Counted from the first letter of the stretch, positions 8,535-17,564 are shown. The stretch is DNA of 64,000 nt from Streptomyces sp. SAI-127 (GCF_029894425.1 NZ_JARXYJ010000003.1:300935-364934), one strand, 5' to 3'. Numbers and translations are program-made. Notes: a model not told the origin generated them from the sequence alone.

Positions 8535-9270
8535 ATGAGGTATCCCGATGGTGGAGGGCTGACAGCAGAGGAGCGGGTTCGGCGTGAGCGGGTCCGGTTG
8601 GCGGCCGCTGATCTGATCGAGGCGGGGGCCAGTGACCGGGAGGTGGCCCGGCAGTTCAGGGTGACCCGCATGTCGGCGAACCGCTGGCGACGGGCGCTGG
8701 CCACGGGCGGTCGGCAAGCCCTGGTCTGCAAGGGACCCGGCGGTGCCCGCTGCAAGCCCCATGCGAGTCAACTGCGTGTGTTGGAGGCAGTGTTGGATGC
8801 CGGTCCGCTCGCTGCGGGCTGGAGTGACCAGTGCTGGACTCTGGCGAGGATCGCCGAGGTCGTGCGCCGCCGCTTCGGCGTCGAGTACACCTTGGCCGGG
8901 GTGGATCTGCTGCTGCACCGCATCGGCTGGAGCGTGCAGGTCCCCTCCCGCAAGGCCACCGAGCGCGACGAGGAGAAGATCGCCGCCTGGAAGGACGAGC
9001 AGTGGCCCGTCATAAAAAGACGGCGGCGGACCTGGGCGCCTGGCTCTGCTTCGAGGACGAAGCCGGCCAGGGGCTGAGGCCGCCCAAAGGCCGCACCTGG
9101 GGCCGCCGAGGCTACACACCGGTCGTGCGGGTCACCGCCGCGGGCACCAAACGCGTTTCCATGGCGGCGCTGACCTGCACCAAGCCCGGCCACCGGCCCC
9201 GGCTCATCTAGCGCATCCACCTCGACCGCGGCCCCGCCAAGGTCCGGCGCAAGGGCTTCACCGAGACCGA
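8535..9270 (+). pseudogene. IS630-type transposase, frameshifted and truncated
   Basis: Starts [19 protein letters not shown] and shows the helix-turn-helix of IS630 transposases ([20 protein letters not shown], then RRAL). Near 9010, in an A run, the frame shifts into [17 protein letters not shown], which carries the first catalytic Asp of the DDE domain, then WGRRGYTPVVRV. A TAG at 9209 and loss of the rest of the catalytic domain after about 9270 make it non-functional. It resembles the broken copy at 43152-44238, which keeps the C-terminal half. Confidence 0.8.
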
Positions 9271-9275
9271 CTTGA

Positions 9276-9291
9276 GAGTTCAGGAGAACTC
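9276..9291 (+). promoter_or_regulatory. Inverted repeat with the ribosome site in its loop
   Basis: GAGTTC-AGGA-GAACTC directly before the ATG at 9292. The Shine-Dalgarno AGGA is the loop of the hairpin, so folding of the mRNA could modulate initiation. Confidence 0.4.
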
Positions 9292-9630
9292 ATGGCCCTC
9301 GGCCGCGTCAACGCCGCCAAGTTCATTGCCCGTCTGCTGCCGGAACCGCACGAGAGGGACCTCGGTGGCGAGCCGGCCCATCATTTGTTGGCCACCGCTC
9401 ACGCTGACGGGGTCTGCCCTCCGGCGGGCCACAGCATCGGCTGGGACGACTGCTACGCCAGCGCGAAAATGTTGCCGCTGCCCCGGAAGGCCGACCTGCT
9501 GTTGAGGTCAGACGGTGAACCCGCCCCAGTTTCGGAACACCTGACGGGCGAAGCCCGGGAGCGGGCCGAGTATGCCGCGCAGTTGGCTGCTTGGATTCGT
9601 CGCGAAGCGCACCGTCGCGGAATCCTATAA
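9292..9630 (+). CDS. Small hypothetical protein
   Basis: 112 residues, starting MALGRVNAAKFIARLLPEPH and ending REAHRRGIL. It has a strong ribosome site (AGGAGAA, within the loop of an inverted repeat). The C-terminal third is predicted helical and charged (EARERAEYAAQLAAWIRREA). The middle has GWDDCYASAKMLPLPRKAD. There is no signal peptide or membrane segment. I do not recognise the family. It sits directly after a broken IS630 transposase and before decayed plasmid-type fragments, so it is probably accessory DNA. Confidence 0.6.
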   Translation: MALGRVNAAKFIARLLPEPHERDLGGEPAHHLLATAHADGVCPPAGHSIGWDDCYASAKMLPLPRKADLLLRSDGEPAPVSEHLTGEARERAEYAAQLAAWIRREAHRRGIL

Positions 9631-9778
9631 GCGACTGACTTCCCCTCTGATTCGCTTACAACGGCTAAGTAGTGTTGTCTTTCCGGGCTTGAGGGCTGCG
9701 TTTTCGCTGGTGGGAATAGGGCTGGCGATTCCATGAGTGTGATGGGCTGTCGTGTCGTCGCTCCTGTGGAGGTTGCGG

Positions 9779-10032
9779 ATGTCGTCGGTCGTGGGGCTGC
9801 TGGAACAAGCACGAACTCTCCGCTCGGCGCCGGGTGGACGAGCTGCGGGGGGAAGCCGACTGTATCCAGGCCGAGTTGGCCGTGGCCGAGCGGGATTGGA
9901 AGGAATGGGCCATCGCCCGCCTCGCGGGTCGGCGCGGTGCTGGTTTCGGAGAACGGCAACGCCGCAGCGGAGGCCACCCGGGAGCTGCGGGATGCGGTGA
10001 AGCCGAAAATCGCAGGTGCCGGTGTGGGGTGA
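9779..10032 (+). pseudogene. Remnant of a coiled-coil accessory protein
   Basis: Readable in three frames: VVGLLEQARTLRSA, then DELRGEADCIQAELAVAERD followed by WKEWAIARL, then VGAVLVSENGNAAAEATREL. Together they look like a short charged coiled-coil protein of the kind often found in actinomycete mobile DNA. At least two indels disrupt it. Function unknown. Confidence 0.4.
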
Positions 10033-10174
10033 GGGGCTGGCCTGGTCGGTGCTGTCGGTCGACTACCAGCGCATCCTGCGGCTGGGCACCTTCATCGACA
10101 ACGCGCGCCGCAGGGCCGACAAGTTGAGCGAGGAACGGCGCGCGGAACTCGCCGAGTTGGGCATGCGCTGGTAG
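10023..10174 (+). pseudogene. C-terminal stub of a terminal (ttrA-like) helicase
   Basis: About 50 codons reading DYQRILRLGTFIDNARRRAD then KLSEERRAELAELGMRW and a stop at 10172. The end matches the helicase-associated repeat and C-terminus of the helicase at 60075-62780, which ends RARRDKLTEEQLDALRELGM followed by EWA. It has no start or helicase core. It is interpreted as debris from an older terminal helicase, implying earlier end rearrangement or insertion of terminal DNA. Confidence 0.65.
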
Positions 10175-10425
10175 GAGGCAGCGCGGCCAAGTCGCCGGGC
10201 CTGAAGCCCCGATGGGAGTCCGGGCCCCTGCCCGCCCGCTGACGCCAAGCCGCCACACAGGCGCACAGCCGCTTTACCGGGCCACCCAAGCGGTACAGCT
10301 GCGTGATGCGGTTCCGTGGGCATCTCTCAGTTGCCGGTGGAGGCCCGGTACGCTCTTCGCCTTGCCTGATGCCCCGACTGCCCATCCGGGCAAAGGTGTT
10401 GCTGCTCGCTACGTTTTGTACCACC
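10175..10425. other. Intergenic, no gene recognised
   Basis: About 250 bases downstream of the helicase stub with no supported gene. It leads into the hairpin at 10426-10453 that ends the minus-strand hydrolase transcript. Confidence 0.4.
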
Positions 10426-10453
10426 TGCGCCCTCGACAGCAGTCGAGGGCGCA
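10426..10453 (-). terminator. Strong hairpin downstream of the hydrolase gene
   Basis: A perfect 12-base stem, TGCGCCCTCGAC paired with GTCGAGGGCGCA, around the loop AGCA. It lies ~90 bases after the end of the minus-strand hydrolase. It has no U-run, which is common for Streptomyces terminators. Confidence 0.6.
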
Positions 10454-10542
10454 ACGCCCTGGCACGTAGTCGCAGGAGGCACCTTGTTCCATGAGCCGGT
10501 TCGCTCCACCAACGTCCGATCGGTGGGCTACAGCCAGGCGGA

Positions 10543-11391
10543 TCAGTTGCGGAGGAAGTCCAGGGCCTGCTGCACGAACACCTCGTGATACTGGAAGATG
10601 CCGCCGTGGCCGGAGTCGGGGTAGACGGCAAGCTTGGCGGCGGGCAGCAACTGGGCGAGGCGGAGGGTGCCGGTCGCTGTGGGCCACATCGTGTCGTTGT
10701 CGCCGTTGACGACGAGTGTGGGCTGCTTCAGGGCTGCCAGGCCGGTCGGCGAGGTGTCCTGCTCCCACGCGGTGAGCGCGGTGAGCTGGGCGCCGATGGT
10801 CTCGTTGGAGATCGGGGCGTCGCGGTCGTCGGTGGTGCGCTGGTCCAGGCGGGCGAGGAAGGCGTCCGCGGCTGCCTGGCCGGCCGGTGACGGCTCGAAG
10901 AACAGGAAGTGCTTGGGGTGCTTGCCCTGCTCGGTCGCCTGCTGGATGGCCGCCTGGAGGGTGGCGCCGGTGGCAGCCGGGCCCTGGGCGCCGGCTGGCG
11001 TGGTGGCGGCCAGGATGATCCGGCGGACGCGGTCGGGGTACTGCTGGGCGACGACCTGGGCGACGATGCCGCCCAGTGAGTAGCCGAGCAGGTCGACCGC
11101 GTCCAAGCCGAGGGCGTCCAGGAAGGTGACGGCGTCGTCGGCCATCGCCTCGAAGGTGTCGGGCGTGGTCCCGCCGGAGCGGCCGACTCCGCGCAGGTCG
11201 ACCAGGATCACGCGCCGCTCGGCCGCCAGGCCGTCAATCACGGCGGGGTCCCAGTCGTCCAGCACCGCGGTGACGTGGTGCAGGAGCACCAGCGGAACGC
11301 CCTCGCCCGTTCCCACCTCTCGGTAGGCGAACGGGGTTCCTGCGACGTCCACGGTCTTGGTGGGAGCCGATGTTGCGGTTGCTGCGGACAT
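10543..11391 (-). CDS. Alpha/beta hydrolase
   Basis: 282 residues with the complete alpha/beta-hydrolase triad: nucleophile Ser in GYSLGG (~residue 104), acid Asp in NGDNDTM (~residue 232) and His in DSGHGG (~residue 262). The oxyanion-hole region is LVLLHHVTAVLDDW and the strand-turn motif is DLRGVGRSGG. It resembles esterases, haloperoxidase-like hydrolases or C-C hydrolases. It follows the amidase gene by ~87 bases on the same strand, so the two may act together on an ester/amide compound, with the DUF302 gene leading the cluster. It ends before the hairpin at 10426-10453. Substrate unknown. Confidence 0.92.
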   Translation of the reverse strand: MSAATATSAPTKTVDVAGTPFAYREVGTGEGVPLVLLHHVTAVLDDWDPAVIDGLAAERRVILVDLRGVGRSGGTTPDTFEAMADDAVTFLDALGLDAVDLLGYSLGGIVAQVVAQQYPDRVRRIILAATTPAGAQGPAATGATLQAAIQQATEQGKHPKHFLFFEPSPAGQAAADAFLARLDQRTTDDRDAPISNETIGAQLTALTAWEQDTSPTGLAALKQPTLVVNGDNDTMWPTATGTLRLAQLLPAAKLAVYPDSGHGGIFQYHEVFVQQALDFLRN

Positions 11392-11478
11392 GGTGAGGTC
11401 CTTCCCTCGTACTCGGTGTCGGCGGGACTGCCTGAGTCGTCGGCGTGTGTCCGATTGACTCGGTGGGCGGTGTGGTGT

Positions 11479-12936
11479 TCAGGCGGGCGTGGGCAGAGCG
11501 TCGAAGAGGGACTCCACTCGGCGGGCGAGGTCGAAGAGGTTGCTGTCCTCGCCGTGGGCGGCGTCGATTTCGAGGCCGATGGGCAGGCCCTTGGTGCTGA
11601 GGCCGATGGGGATGCTGATGCCGGGCAAGCCTGCTCCGCTGGTGGGGATGGTGTTGTAGGCGAGGAACCGGTCGTCTACCTGGTGGCCAGCGATGGTGAA
11701 GTTCGATCCGTGTTCGATCAGGGGTGCGGGGCAAGGTGTGGTCGGGAAGAGCAGTGCGTCGGCCGCGTTGTGGGTGAATACCTGGCCGAGTCGGCGCTGG
11801 AGCTGCGGGCGTTCGGCGGCCAGGGCCGACTCGTAGCCTTCGTCGGAGAGGTAGCCCGGCCCGCCCGGGACGACGACCTGGCTCCAGATCGCCTTGAGCT
11901 GGGGCTTGATGTCGCTGTAAATCTCATCGAACGTGACGGGGAAGCTGTTGCGGGCGACGAATTGCGTGACCGCCTCCCGCATCTCGCGGAAGAAGAAGTT
12001 CCACGTCAGCTGGTTCGTCGTGTCCATGAAGTCGTCGCCGAGGTCGATTTCGACGACGTCGGCGCCAGCGTCGCGAAGGCGTTCGAGCGCGGCGGTGAAG
12101 TGGGCTGCGGTCTCGGGGTCGATCACCTTCATGTACTGCCGGGGGGCCTGGGCGAACCGGACCCCGCGCAGGTCGGAGCGCTGCGACATGGGGGCGGTGG
12201 TGTCCCGGGTAACAATCTGGTCGAGCAGCGCGCAGTCCTCGACGCTGCGGGCGAGGATGCCGGTGGTGTCGAGGGTGTGGGAGATCGGGGCGACGCCGCC
12301 TCCGGGCCAGCGGCCGTTGGTGGGCTTGTAGCCGACCACGCCACACAGGGACGCGGGGACTCTGATGGAGCCCACCGTGTCGCCGCCGGTCGATGCGGGG
12401 ACGATGCGGGCGGCGACCGCCGCCCCGGAGCCGCTGGAGGACCCGCCGGGGACATGGGCGTGGCTGTAGGGGTTCTTCACCTGACCGTACGTGCTGTTGT
12501 GCCCGGTCAGTCCGAAGGACATCTCCACGAGATTGTTCTTGCCGAAGACGATGCCCCCGGCATTCTGGAGTGCGACGACAACGTCGGCGTCATGCTTCGG
12601 GACAAAGTCCTTCAGGTTGCCCACGCCGAGCGTGGTGCGCACACCAGCGGTGGCGTAGCTGTCCTTGATCCCGATCGGGACACCGAGGAGGGGAGCAGTG
12701 GAACCCGCGGCGCGGGCCTTGTCCGCCTCCTCCGCCGCAGCCAGCACTGCGGACTCGTCGATGGTGATGAAAGAGTTCAGGTCGGCATGCTTGCGTGCGC
12801 GCCGCAAAAGTGCGGAAGCGTACGCCTCGGACGTGATGTCGCCGTTACGGATCGCGGCAGCGGCCGCCGCTACGCCGAGCTCAACCAGCTCGTCATCACC
12901 CGACGCTGTACCCACGGTCGTGTCCTTATCCTGCAT
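11479..12936 (-). CDS. Amidase-signature family hydrolase
   Basis: About 485 residues, normal for the family. The Ser-cisSer-Lys triad is visible: Lys in GVPIGIKDSY (~residue 90), cis-Ser in the signature GGSSSGSGAAVAA (~residue 165) and nucleophile Ser in GGDTVGSIRVPAS (~residue 189). The C-terminal GLPGISIPIGL segment is also typical. These enzymes hydrolyse amide bonds of aryl or short-chain amides. The ATG at 12936 is chosen because GAGGAGAAAA precedes it; an upstream start at 12981 would cover this ribosome site. It is middle gene of the DUF302-amidase-hydrolase set, probably controlled by the divergent TetR at 13951. Confidence 0.93.
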   Translation of the reverse strand: MQDKDTTVGTASGDDELVELGVAAAAAAIRNGDITSEAYASALLRRARKHADLNSFITIDESAVLAAAEEADKARAAGSTAPLLGVPIGIKDSYATAGVRTTLGVGNLKDFVPKHDADVVVALQNAGGIVFGKNNLVEMSFGLTGHNSTYGQVKNPYSHAHVPGGSSSGSGAAVAARIVPASTGGDTVGSIRVPASLCGVVGYKPTNGRWPGGGVAPISHTLDTTGILARSVEDCALLDQIVTRDTTAPMSQRSDLRGVRFAQAPRQYMKVIDPETAAHFTAALERLRDAGADVVEIDLGDDFMDTTNQLTWNFFFREMREAVTQFVARNSFPVTFDEIYSDIKPQLKAIWSQVVVPGGPGYLSDEGYESALAAERPQLQRRLGQVFTHNAADALLFPTTPCPAPLIEHGSNFTIAGHQVDDRFLAYNTIPTSGAGLPGISIPIGLSTKGLPIGLEIDAAHGEDSNLFDLARRVESLFDALPTPA

Positions 12937-13119
12937 GATTTTCTCCTCGAATTTGAGTAACTGTCGACAAGCGATCAACATTTCCGCTTTCCGACAGTCG
13001 GCCCTGCATGTCGATCACGATAGGAACTGCGGGATGCTCACAATGCAGGGAAATGGGCAACCTGCCCGAACAATTGCGGGGGTCTTCGCTCTTTTCGGGC
13101 CTGCGTGTGCCTCCCCTAC

Positions 13120-13665
13120 TCAGCGGACATTCGCTGCGGCTGCGGAAAGGGCAGGCGGGATGGTCACGTCCAGGACCTTCAGCAAGTTGACGACCTTGCG
13201 GTCCAGTTCCTGGCCGACGGCGGCGATGTCAGGAACGTCGAAGCTGGAGAAGCGGGTGCTGGGCTGGTCGATGGAGAACAGCGTGGCGCCCTGCCGGTCC
13301 TGATGGATCGTTGTACGCAGCGGGGCGTAGAGCATCACCGCCGGGTCGTGCCGGTACATGCGCTCGGCGATGGTGTGATTTCCCATCAGGTAGGTGGCGC
13401 AGAGTCCCGGGTTGCCAGCCAGCCGCATCGTCGCCCCAACATCGGTGCTCCAGAATCGCATGAAACCGTGCGGAGCGTTCTCCGCGGCGGCGGTGACCAC
13501 GGTGTCCCAACTCGCTCGCTCGGTGCGGAGCTGCGTCATCCGATCGATGTCCAATACCGGTACAGCAACTTCGTACCGGGCTCGGAAATCCTCGAAGGAC
13601 GTTCCTGTGTCGATCGACCACCGGACGACCTCGTGGGGAACTGCGACGAAGTTCTGAGTGGGCAT
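13120..13665 (-). CDS. DUF302-domain protein
   Basis: 181 residues. The segment from about residue 85 (TYLMGNHTIAERMYRHDPAV, then MLYAPLRTTI and GATLFSIDQPSTRFSSF) fits the DUF302 pattern: a GN motif, a P-leading helix, then a short strand with a D-x-P. DUF302 proteins are small cytoplasmic or periplasmic proteins of unresolved function, possibly binding small ligands. No signal peptide is visible. It is the first gene downstream of the divergent region carrying two operator-like palindromes, and the amidase starts 183 bases further on. The interval 12937-13119 holds no gene. Confidence 0.75.
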   Translation of the reverse strand: MPTQNFVAVPHEVVRWSIDTGTSFEDFRARYEVAVPVLDIDRMTQLRTERASWDTVVTAAAENAPHGFMRFWSTDVGATMRLAGNPGLCATYLMGNHTIAERMYRHDPAVMLYAPLRTTIHQDRQGATLFSIDQPSTRFSSFDVPDIAAVGQELDRKVVNLLKVLDVTIPPALSAAAANVR

Positions 13666-13878
13666 GTTCGTTCCTTTCCGACGTGCCTGTGTGAAGAAAT
13701 GCAGGATCTGGATCCCAGACCACGAGAGCGGAACCCAAGCACCCGAATCACCGAGTGGGCCTGCTCCTGCGTCGCTGCGACCTCATGGGGAGCGTTCGAG
13801 CGGCACCTGACCGGCCGGCGAGCGGCAGCGGTCCTCGCCGCCGCGCGACGCGATGCAGGCTACGCACAACACTCCTCG

Positions 13879-13945
13879 AAGTAAAGCGATCGCTGTACTT
13901 CAACCTAGCACGACCTTCCCGCAAAGTAAATCGATCGCTATACTT
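13879..13945. promoter_or_regulatory. Two tandem operator palindromes before the TetR gene
   Basis: Boxes at 13879-13900 and 13924-13945 share arms AAGTA...TACTT around a GCGATCGC or TCGATCGC core, 45 bases centre to centre. They lie in the divergent gap between the DUF302-amidase-hydrolase cluster and the TetR gene; the second box ends 5 bases before the TetR start. Repression by the TetR protein of both directions is the natural reading. Confidence 0.7.
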
Positions 13946-13950
13946 GCGGC

Positions 13951-14556
13951 ATGGGAACGAGTGAGGCTATGGCCCGTGCGACCAAGGGCGGGCGGGGAGC
14001 GCGGGAGCGGATCCTGCGCGCCGCGGTCCAGTTGTTCGCGCGCGAGGGCATCCACGCGACGGGCATCGCGAAACTGACAGAAGTGGCACATGTGTCGACG
14101 CGCACGTTCTACCAGCACTTCCCAAGCAAGGAAGCCCTGGTCAGCGCCTATGTGCAGCGCGTCGAGTCCGACTCGGACGGGCCCATCGGCGTCGAGGCCG
14201 TTCTGGAGCGCAGCGACCTCAGTGCCCGCGAGCGTCTCCTGGAACTGTTCGCCGACTCGCCGCCGCGCGTGGAGGTCGTACGCGGCTGCCCACTGCACAA
14301 CACCGCCGTCGAGACAGCCGGGACGATGCCCGAGGCCGCGGCCCTGGTCGAGCGCCACAAAAGGGAGTTCACTGCCCGCCTGGTCAAAACGACCGCCGAG
14401 GCAGGCGCGCGCGATCCCGAGACCCTGGGACGGCAGCTCGCGGTGCTGTTTGAGGGCGCCCGCGCGCTGTCCACTTCGCTCAACGACAGGCAGCCGTATC
14501 AAGACGTCCGAGAACTAGCCGAAACGCTGATCAACCAAGCGACCGGACCGATCTGA
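13951..14556 (+). CDS. TetR family transcriptional regulator
   Basis: 201 residues. The helix-turn-helix reads ARERILRAAVQLFAREGIHA then TGIAKLTEVAHVSTRTFYQH, followed by FPSKEALVSAYV, a textbook TetR N-terminus. The C-terminal domain (PPRVEVVRGCPLHNTAVETA) resembles the TetR_C domain often seen with small-molecule sensing. The ATG at 13951 lacks a ribosome site and follows an operator by 5 bases, so the message is probably leaderless; a second ATG at 13969 is possible. It likely represses itself and the divergent amidase cluster through the two boxes at 13879-13945. Confidence 0.93.
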   Translation: MGTSEAMARATKGGRGARERILRAAVQLFAREGIHATGIAKLTEVAHVSTRTFYQHFPSKEALVSAYVQRVESDSDGPIGVEAVLERSDLSARERLLELFADSPPRVEVVRGCPLHNTAVETAGTMPEAAALVERHKREFTARLVKTTAEAGARDPETLGRQLAVLFEGARALSTSLNDRQPYQDVRELAETLINQATGPI

Positions 14557-15037
14557 CGGCACCACGAACTCGCTGCGCATGGATACCAGTGCGGGCTCAC
14601 GGCACCGAGGCCGGAGGCTAGGAAGACCCGCCCAGGGCCCGGCACCATAGTCAGCACTCTGGGCCACCTGCGCCACTGCCCCCTCCTGATCATGCTCAAA
14701 CAGCATCCGCCTCGGGGCACATGGATTGATGCGATGAGCTGGCACCGACTTCTGCTGGTGTACCCCAGTACCGGTCGGGGGGTGTGCGTCGACGAGACAT
14801 GGCAGCGACATACCGAGGACGGCGCCTAGGACCGCGTCCGCCGGCAACGCCCGGGCAACGGTCATCGCGCAAAGTCCGAAGCGATTAGCACCCAGGCCGC
14901 CGCGTCCTGCTCCTACGGTCCGGCTGCAAGCAGGGGAAGTCCGATGGGATCACGCCCCGAGATGCCGCCGGCGAGCACGCAGCGGGGCACCGGCGGTCGT
15001 CTGGCCAGCGAGTATGCAGTGATGGCAGTAGTCTGGC
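14557..15037. other. Intergenic, no gene recognised
   Basis: About 480 bases between the TetR gene and the phosphatase. Short open stretches occur on the minus strand but lack starts, ribosome sites and family resemblance. No strong hairpin or repeat was seen. The last ~50 bases must hold the phosphatase promoter. Confidence 0.45.
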
Positions 15038-17248
15038 ATGAGATGGAGACGGCGCCCGGGCGGCGATGCGATGAATCCGATTGAACCCACGCCAAGCCGC
15101 ACCCAGCAGATGTCCCCTGCCGAGGGCGGTCGGCAAGGCTTCCTGCTTACGGCGGCCAGGACATTGGTACGCGACGTCGACGCCGCCGCGGCGACGGTCT
15201 TTCTCCGAGCTTCAGACGCCCCCGAGTTGCGTGCTGCGGTGGTAGCCGTCACACCGCTTGGAATCGGATCTGTGGAACGCGTATCGGTGGATGACGAGGT
15301 ATACCCTTCGGCCCGAGCTTGGCGAACAAATTCTGTAGTCACGGCGCACGGTCCGGAGCTCATGTCATTCCATCCGGACCTTTCAGTGTTTGCACCATTC
15401 CCACTTCAGATCGCAGCGGCCCCCATTTCCCACAAAGGGCACAAATTCGGCACGATCACCGTCTACTGGCCACGTTCCCGCAGCGGGACTACCCAGGAGG
15501 AAATCGACCGATTGGTTGAGGTGGCGGCCGACCTGGCCGTTCATCTCGAACAGCTAGCCGATCACCATGAACCAATAGACCCTCCCGCAGTTCCTTTCGT
15601 GGTAAACGCCGAGGGTGAGGGCGCCACCGCCGAGGGATTCACTTCCTCCACCGTCCCACTGATTTACCATGTCCACAAACTCGCTATGCTTTTGACGGGT
15701 GCCGTACGGACAAGTGAAGCGATTAACATGGCCAAGGATAGACTGATGGGCGGATTTTCCGCCGCAGCCGTGTTCGTCAGCCTTGTGCAGGAAAACCGGC
15801 TGCAAATAGCTGGCTCGTCCGGTTGCTCAACGGAATTTATCCGTACAGCGGACTGGGTCAGGCTTGGGAAAAGCACGCCGGAAACTGACGCTGTCGTTCG
15901 GCAACGGCATGCCCTCTACGCAGCCACCGATCAACAGACCCGGGGTCGGCTCGCGGAGCAAGCGCTGGATGAGGCTTGCGACTGGCTGGTTTTCCCCCTA
16001 CTAGTCGGAAGGCGATCTGTAGGTGCACTGTCAATGGCATTCAAACGCCAGCACCGGGATGTCGCCGTACAGCAGTCGGCGCTCACAGCTCTGGCGACAG
16101 TGCTGGCCCAAGCCGTGGAGCGCACCCAAACACATGAGGCCAGGCACGTGCTGGTCGAGAAACTGCAGCAGGCGCTGCTCCCCAGGATGCTGCCACAGCC
16201 TGCCGGCGTCGTAAGCACCGGCAGGTACGCACCAGCAACGAGTGGGACTGACATGGGCGGCGATTGGTACGACCTGTTGACACTTCCCACCGGAGGCGTT
16301 GCGATGGTCATCGGCGACGTAGAAGGCCACAATCCGGATGCCGCCGCCGTGATGGGGCAGCTTGGCAGTGCCGTGCGTGCCTATGCAGACGAAGGTCAAG
16401 GCCCTGGGGAAGTACTTGAGCGGGCCAATCACTTTCTGATCAAGCTCGACACAGACCTATTCGCCACGTGCTGTTGCGTGTGGCTGGACCCCGACACGGG
16501 TGTGGCACAGTTGGCCAGCGCTGGCCATCCGCTGCCACTTATCCGCACAGCTGACGCTATAGTCCCTCCGCCAGGCGATCTCGACATCGGGATGCCGCTC
16601 GGTATCGATCCCGATACGCGCTACACAGCTGCCGAGTTGACGCTGAACCCCGACACGATGCTCGCATGCTTCACCGATGGTCTGATCAACCTCGGAAGTG
16701 AACTCGACGCCGAGGTATTGAAGACCACCTTGGCAGGCGACGCGGATATCGAGTCTCTCGGCGACCAAATCATGACGGGCCTCGGAAGACAACACGCCAC
16801 GCACGCAGACGATGCAGCGCTCCTTCTCGTGCGCTACGAAGGGCCATCCAGCGAGGCGCAGCGCGCCGTACGCCAACTCAAAATCCATCGCCGCGATCTC
16901 CAGGGAACTCAACGCACACGCAAGATCATCAGGGAGTGGCTAGACGGGTGGGGCCTTTCCGGCATGGCCGACGAGGAAGAACTGCTGGTGTCGGAAGTTG
17001 TCACCAACGGTCTGGTTCATGGAGACAGCGACGTATACGTCGTCGTGCGACGATATCCAGACCGCGTGCGGGTGGAAGTGCGGGACAGCGATCCGCATCG
17101 AGCGCGGGCTGTGACGATGCCGCGCCAGGAGGATGAAGCTGAAGGCGGCCGAGGGCTCATGATCGTTTCAGCCCTCGCCTCTGCTTGGGGTAACTCCCCA
17201 AGTGGCAGGGGGAAAACCGTGTGGTTCGAACTGCCCGTGCCAGCGTGA
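15038..17248 (+). CDS. GAF-domain SpoIIE-type phosphatase fused to an anti-sigma-like ATPase
   Basis: 736 residues (725 if the ATG at 15071 is used). Order of domains: a GAF-like sensor (~35-165), a second GAF (~205-345), a PP2C/SpoIIE phosphatase (~360-590) with GGDWYDLL, VIGDVEGH, ASAGHPLPL and the late metal-binding ADDAALLLVRY, then a HATPase_c domain (~600-735) with EEELLVSEVVTNGLVHG (N box) and GGRGLMIVSALA (G2 box). Streptomyces has many such proteins; they dephosphorylate anti-anti-sigma factors, and the ATPase domain can act as an anti-sigma kinase, so one protein may tune a sigma-factor switch. No partner sigma or antagonist gene is adjacent. The start is uncertain. Confidence 0.93.
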   Translation: MRWRRRPGGDAMNPIEPTPSRTQQMSPAEGGRQGFLLTAARTLVRDVDAAAATVFLRASDAPELRAAVVAVTPLGIGSVERVSVDDEVYPSARAWRTNSVVTAHGPELMSFHPDLSVFAPFPLQIAAAPISHKGHKFGTITVYWPRSRSGTTQEEIDRLVEVAADLAVHLEQLADHHEPIDPPAVPFVVNAEGEGATAEGFTSSTVPLIYHVHKLAMLLTGAVRTSEAINMAKDRLMGGFSAAAVFVSLVQENRLQIAGSSGCSTEFIRTADWVRLGKSTPETDAVVRQRHALYAATDQQTRGRLAEQALDEACDWLVFPLLVGRRSVGALSMAFKRQHRDVAVQQSALTALATVLAQAVERTQTHEARHVLVEKLQQALLPRMLPQPAGVVSTGRYAPATSGTDMGGDWYDLLTLPTGGVAMVIGDVEGHNPDAAAVMGQLGSAVRAYADEGQGPGEVLERANHFLIKLDTDLFATCCCVWLDPDTGVAQLASAGHPLPLIRTADAIVPPPGDLDIGMPLGIDPDTRYTAAELTLNPDTMLACFTDGLINLGSELDAEVLKTTLAGDADIESLGDQIMTGLGRQHATHADDAALLLVRYEGPSSEAQRAVRQLKIHRRDLQGTQRTRKIIREWLDGWGLSGMADEEELLVSEVVTNGLVHGDSDVYVVVRRYPDRVRVEVRDSDPHRARAVTMPRQEDEAEGGRGLMIVSALASAWGNSPSGRGKTVWFELPVPA

Positions 17249-17290
17249 GTTCGGCGACTGACACGCCGCCTACGGCAACGCGAGGCTGCG

Positions 17291-17518
17291 ATGTACTCCG
17301 TACCCGACGATGCCTGGTACCTGGAGCTGGACCTCGTCGCCTATCAACGAACCCTTGTGAACGCGACCGATTCTCTCGCCGACGTGACGGTCCATGTCGC
17401 GGTCGGCGGACGCACCTGGAAGGAAGGCTCCCGAGCCGCCTCCCGGACAGTCCACCTGCCCCCGACCGGGATCGCCTATGACGCACAGACCGGAGAAAAG
17501 CTCCCCTCCGACCTCTGA
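17291..17518 (+). CDS. Small hypothetical protein
   Basis: 75 residues, MYSVPDDAWYLELDLVAYQR at the start and GEKLPSDL at the end. It begins 43 bases after the phosphatase with GCGAGG upstream, and a strong terminator follows 17 bases after its stop, so it looks like the last gene of that transcript. It is acidic and soluble with no membrane segment. I do not recognise the family; a regulatory partner of the phosphatase is possible but only inferred from position. Confidence 0.6.
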   Translation: MYSVPDDAWYLELDLVAYQRTLVNATDSLADVTVHVAVGGRTWKEGSRAASRTVHLPPTGIAYDAQTGEKLPSDL

Positions 17519-17534
17519 CGCACGCCTGTCACTG

Positions 17535-17564
17535 AGGGCCCGCACCCCCGAGGGTGCGGGCCCT
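17535..17564 (+). terminator. Rho-independent-like terminator
   Basis: A 13-base perfect stem, AGGGCCCGCACCC with GGGTGCGGGCCCT, loop CCGA, followed by CTCTCTCGT. It ends the phosphatase/small-protein transcript. Confidence 0.8.

Noticed and set aside
11275..12960. A 561-codon plus-strand frame over the amidase and hydrolase region
   Set aside because: Antisense to a complete amidase with all catalytic residues; no family resemblance.
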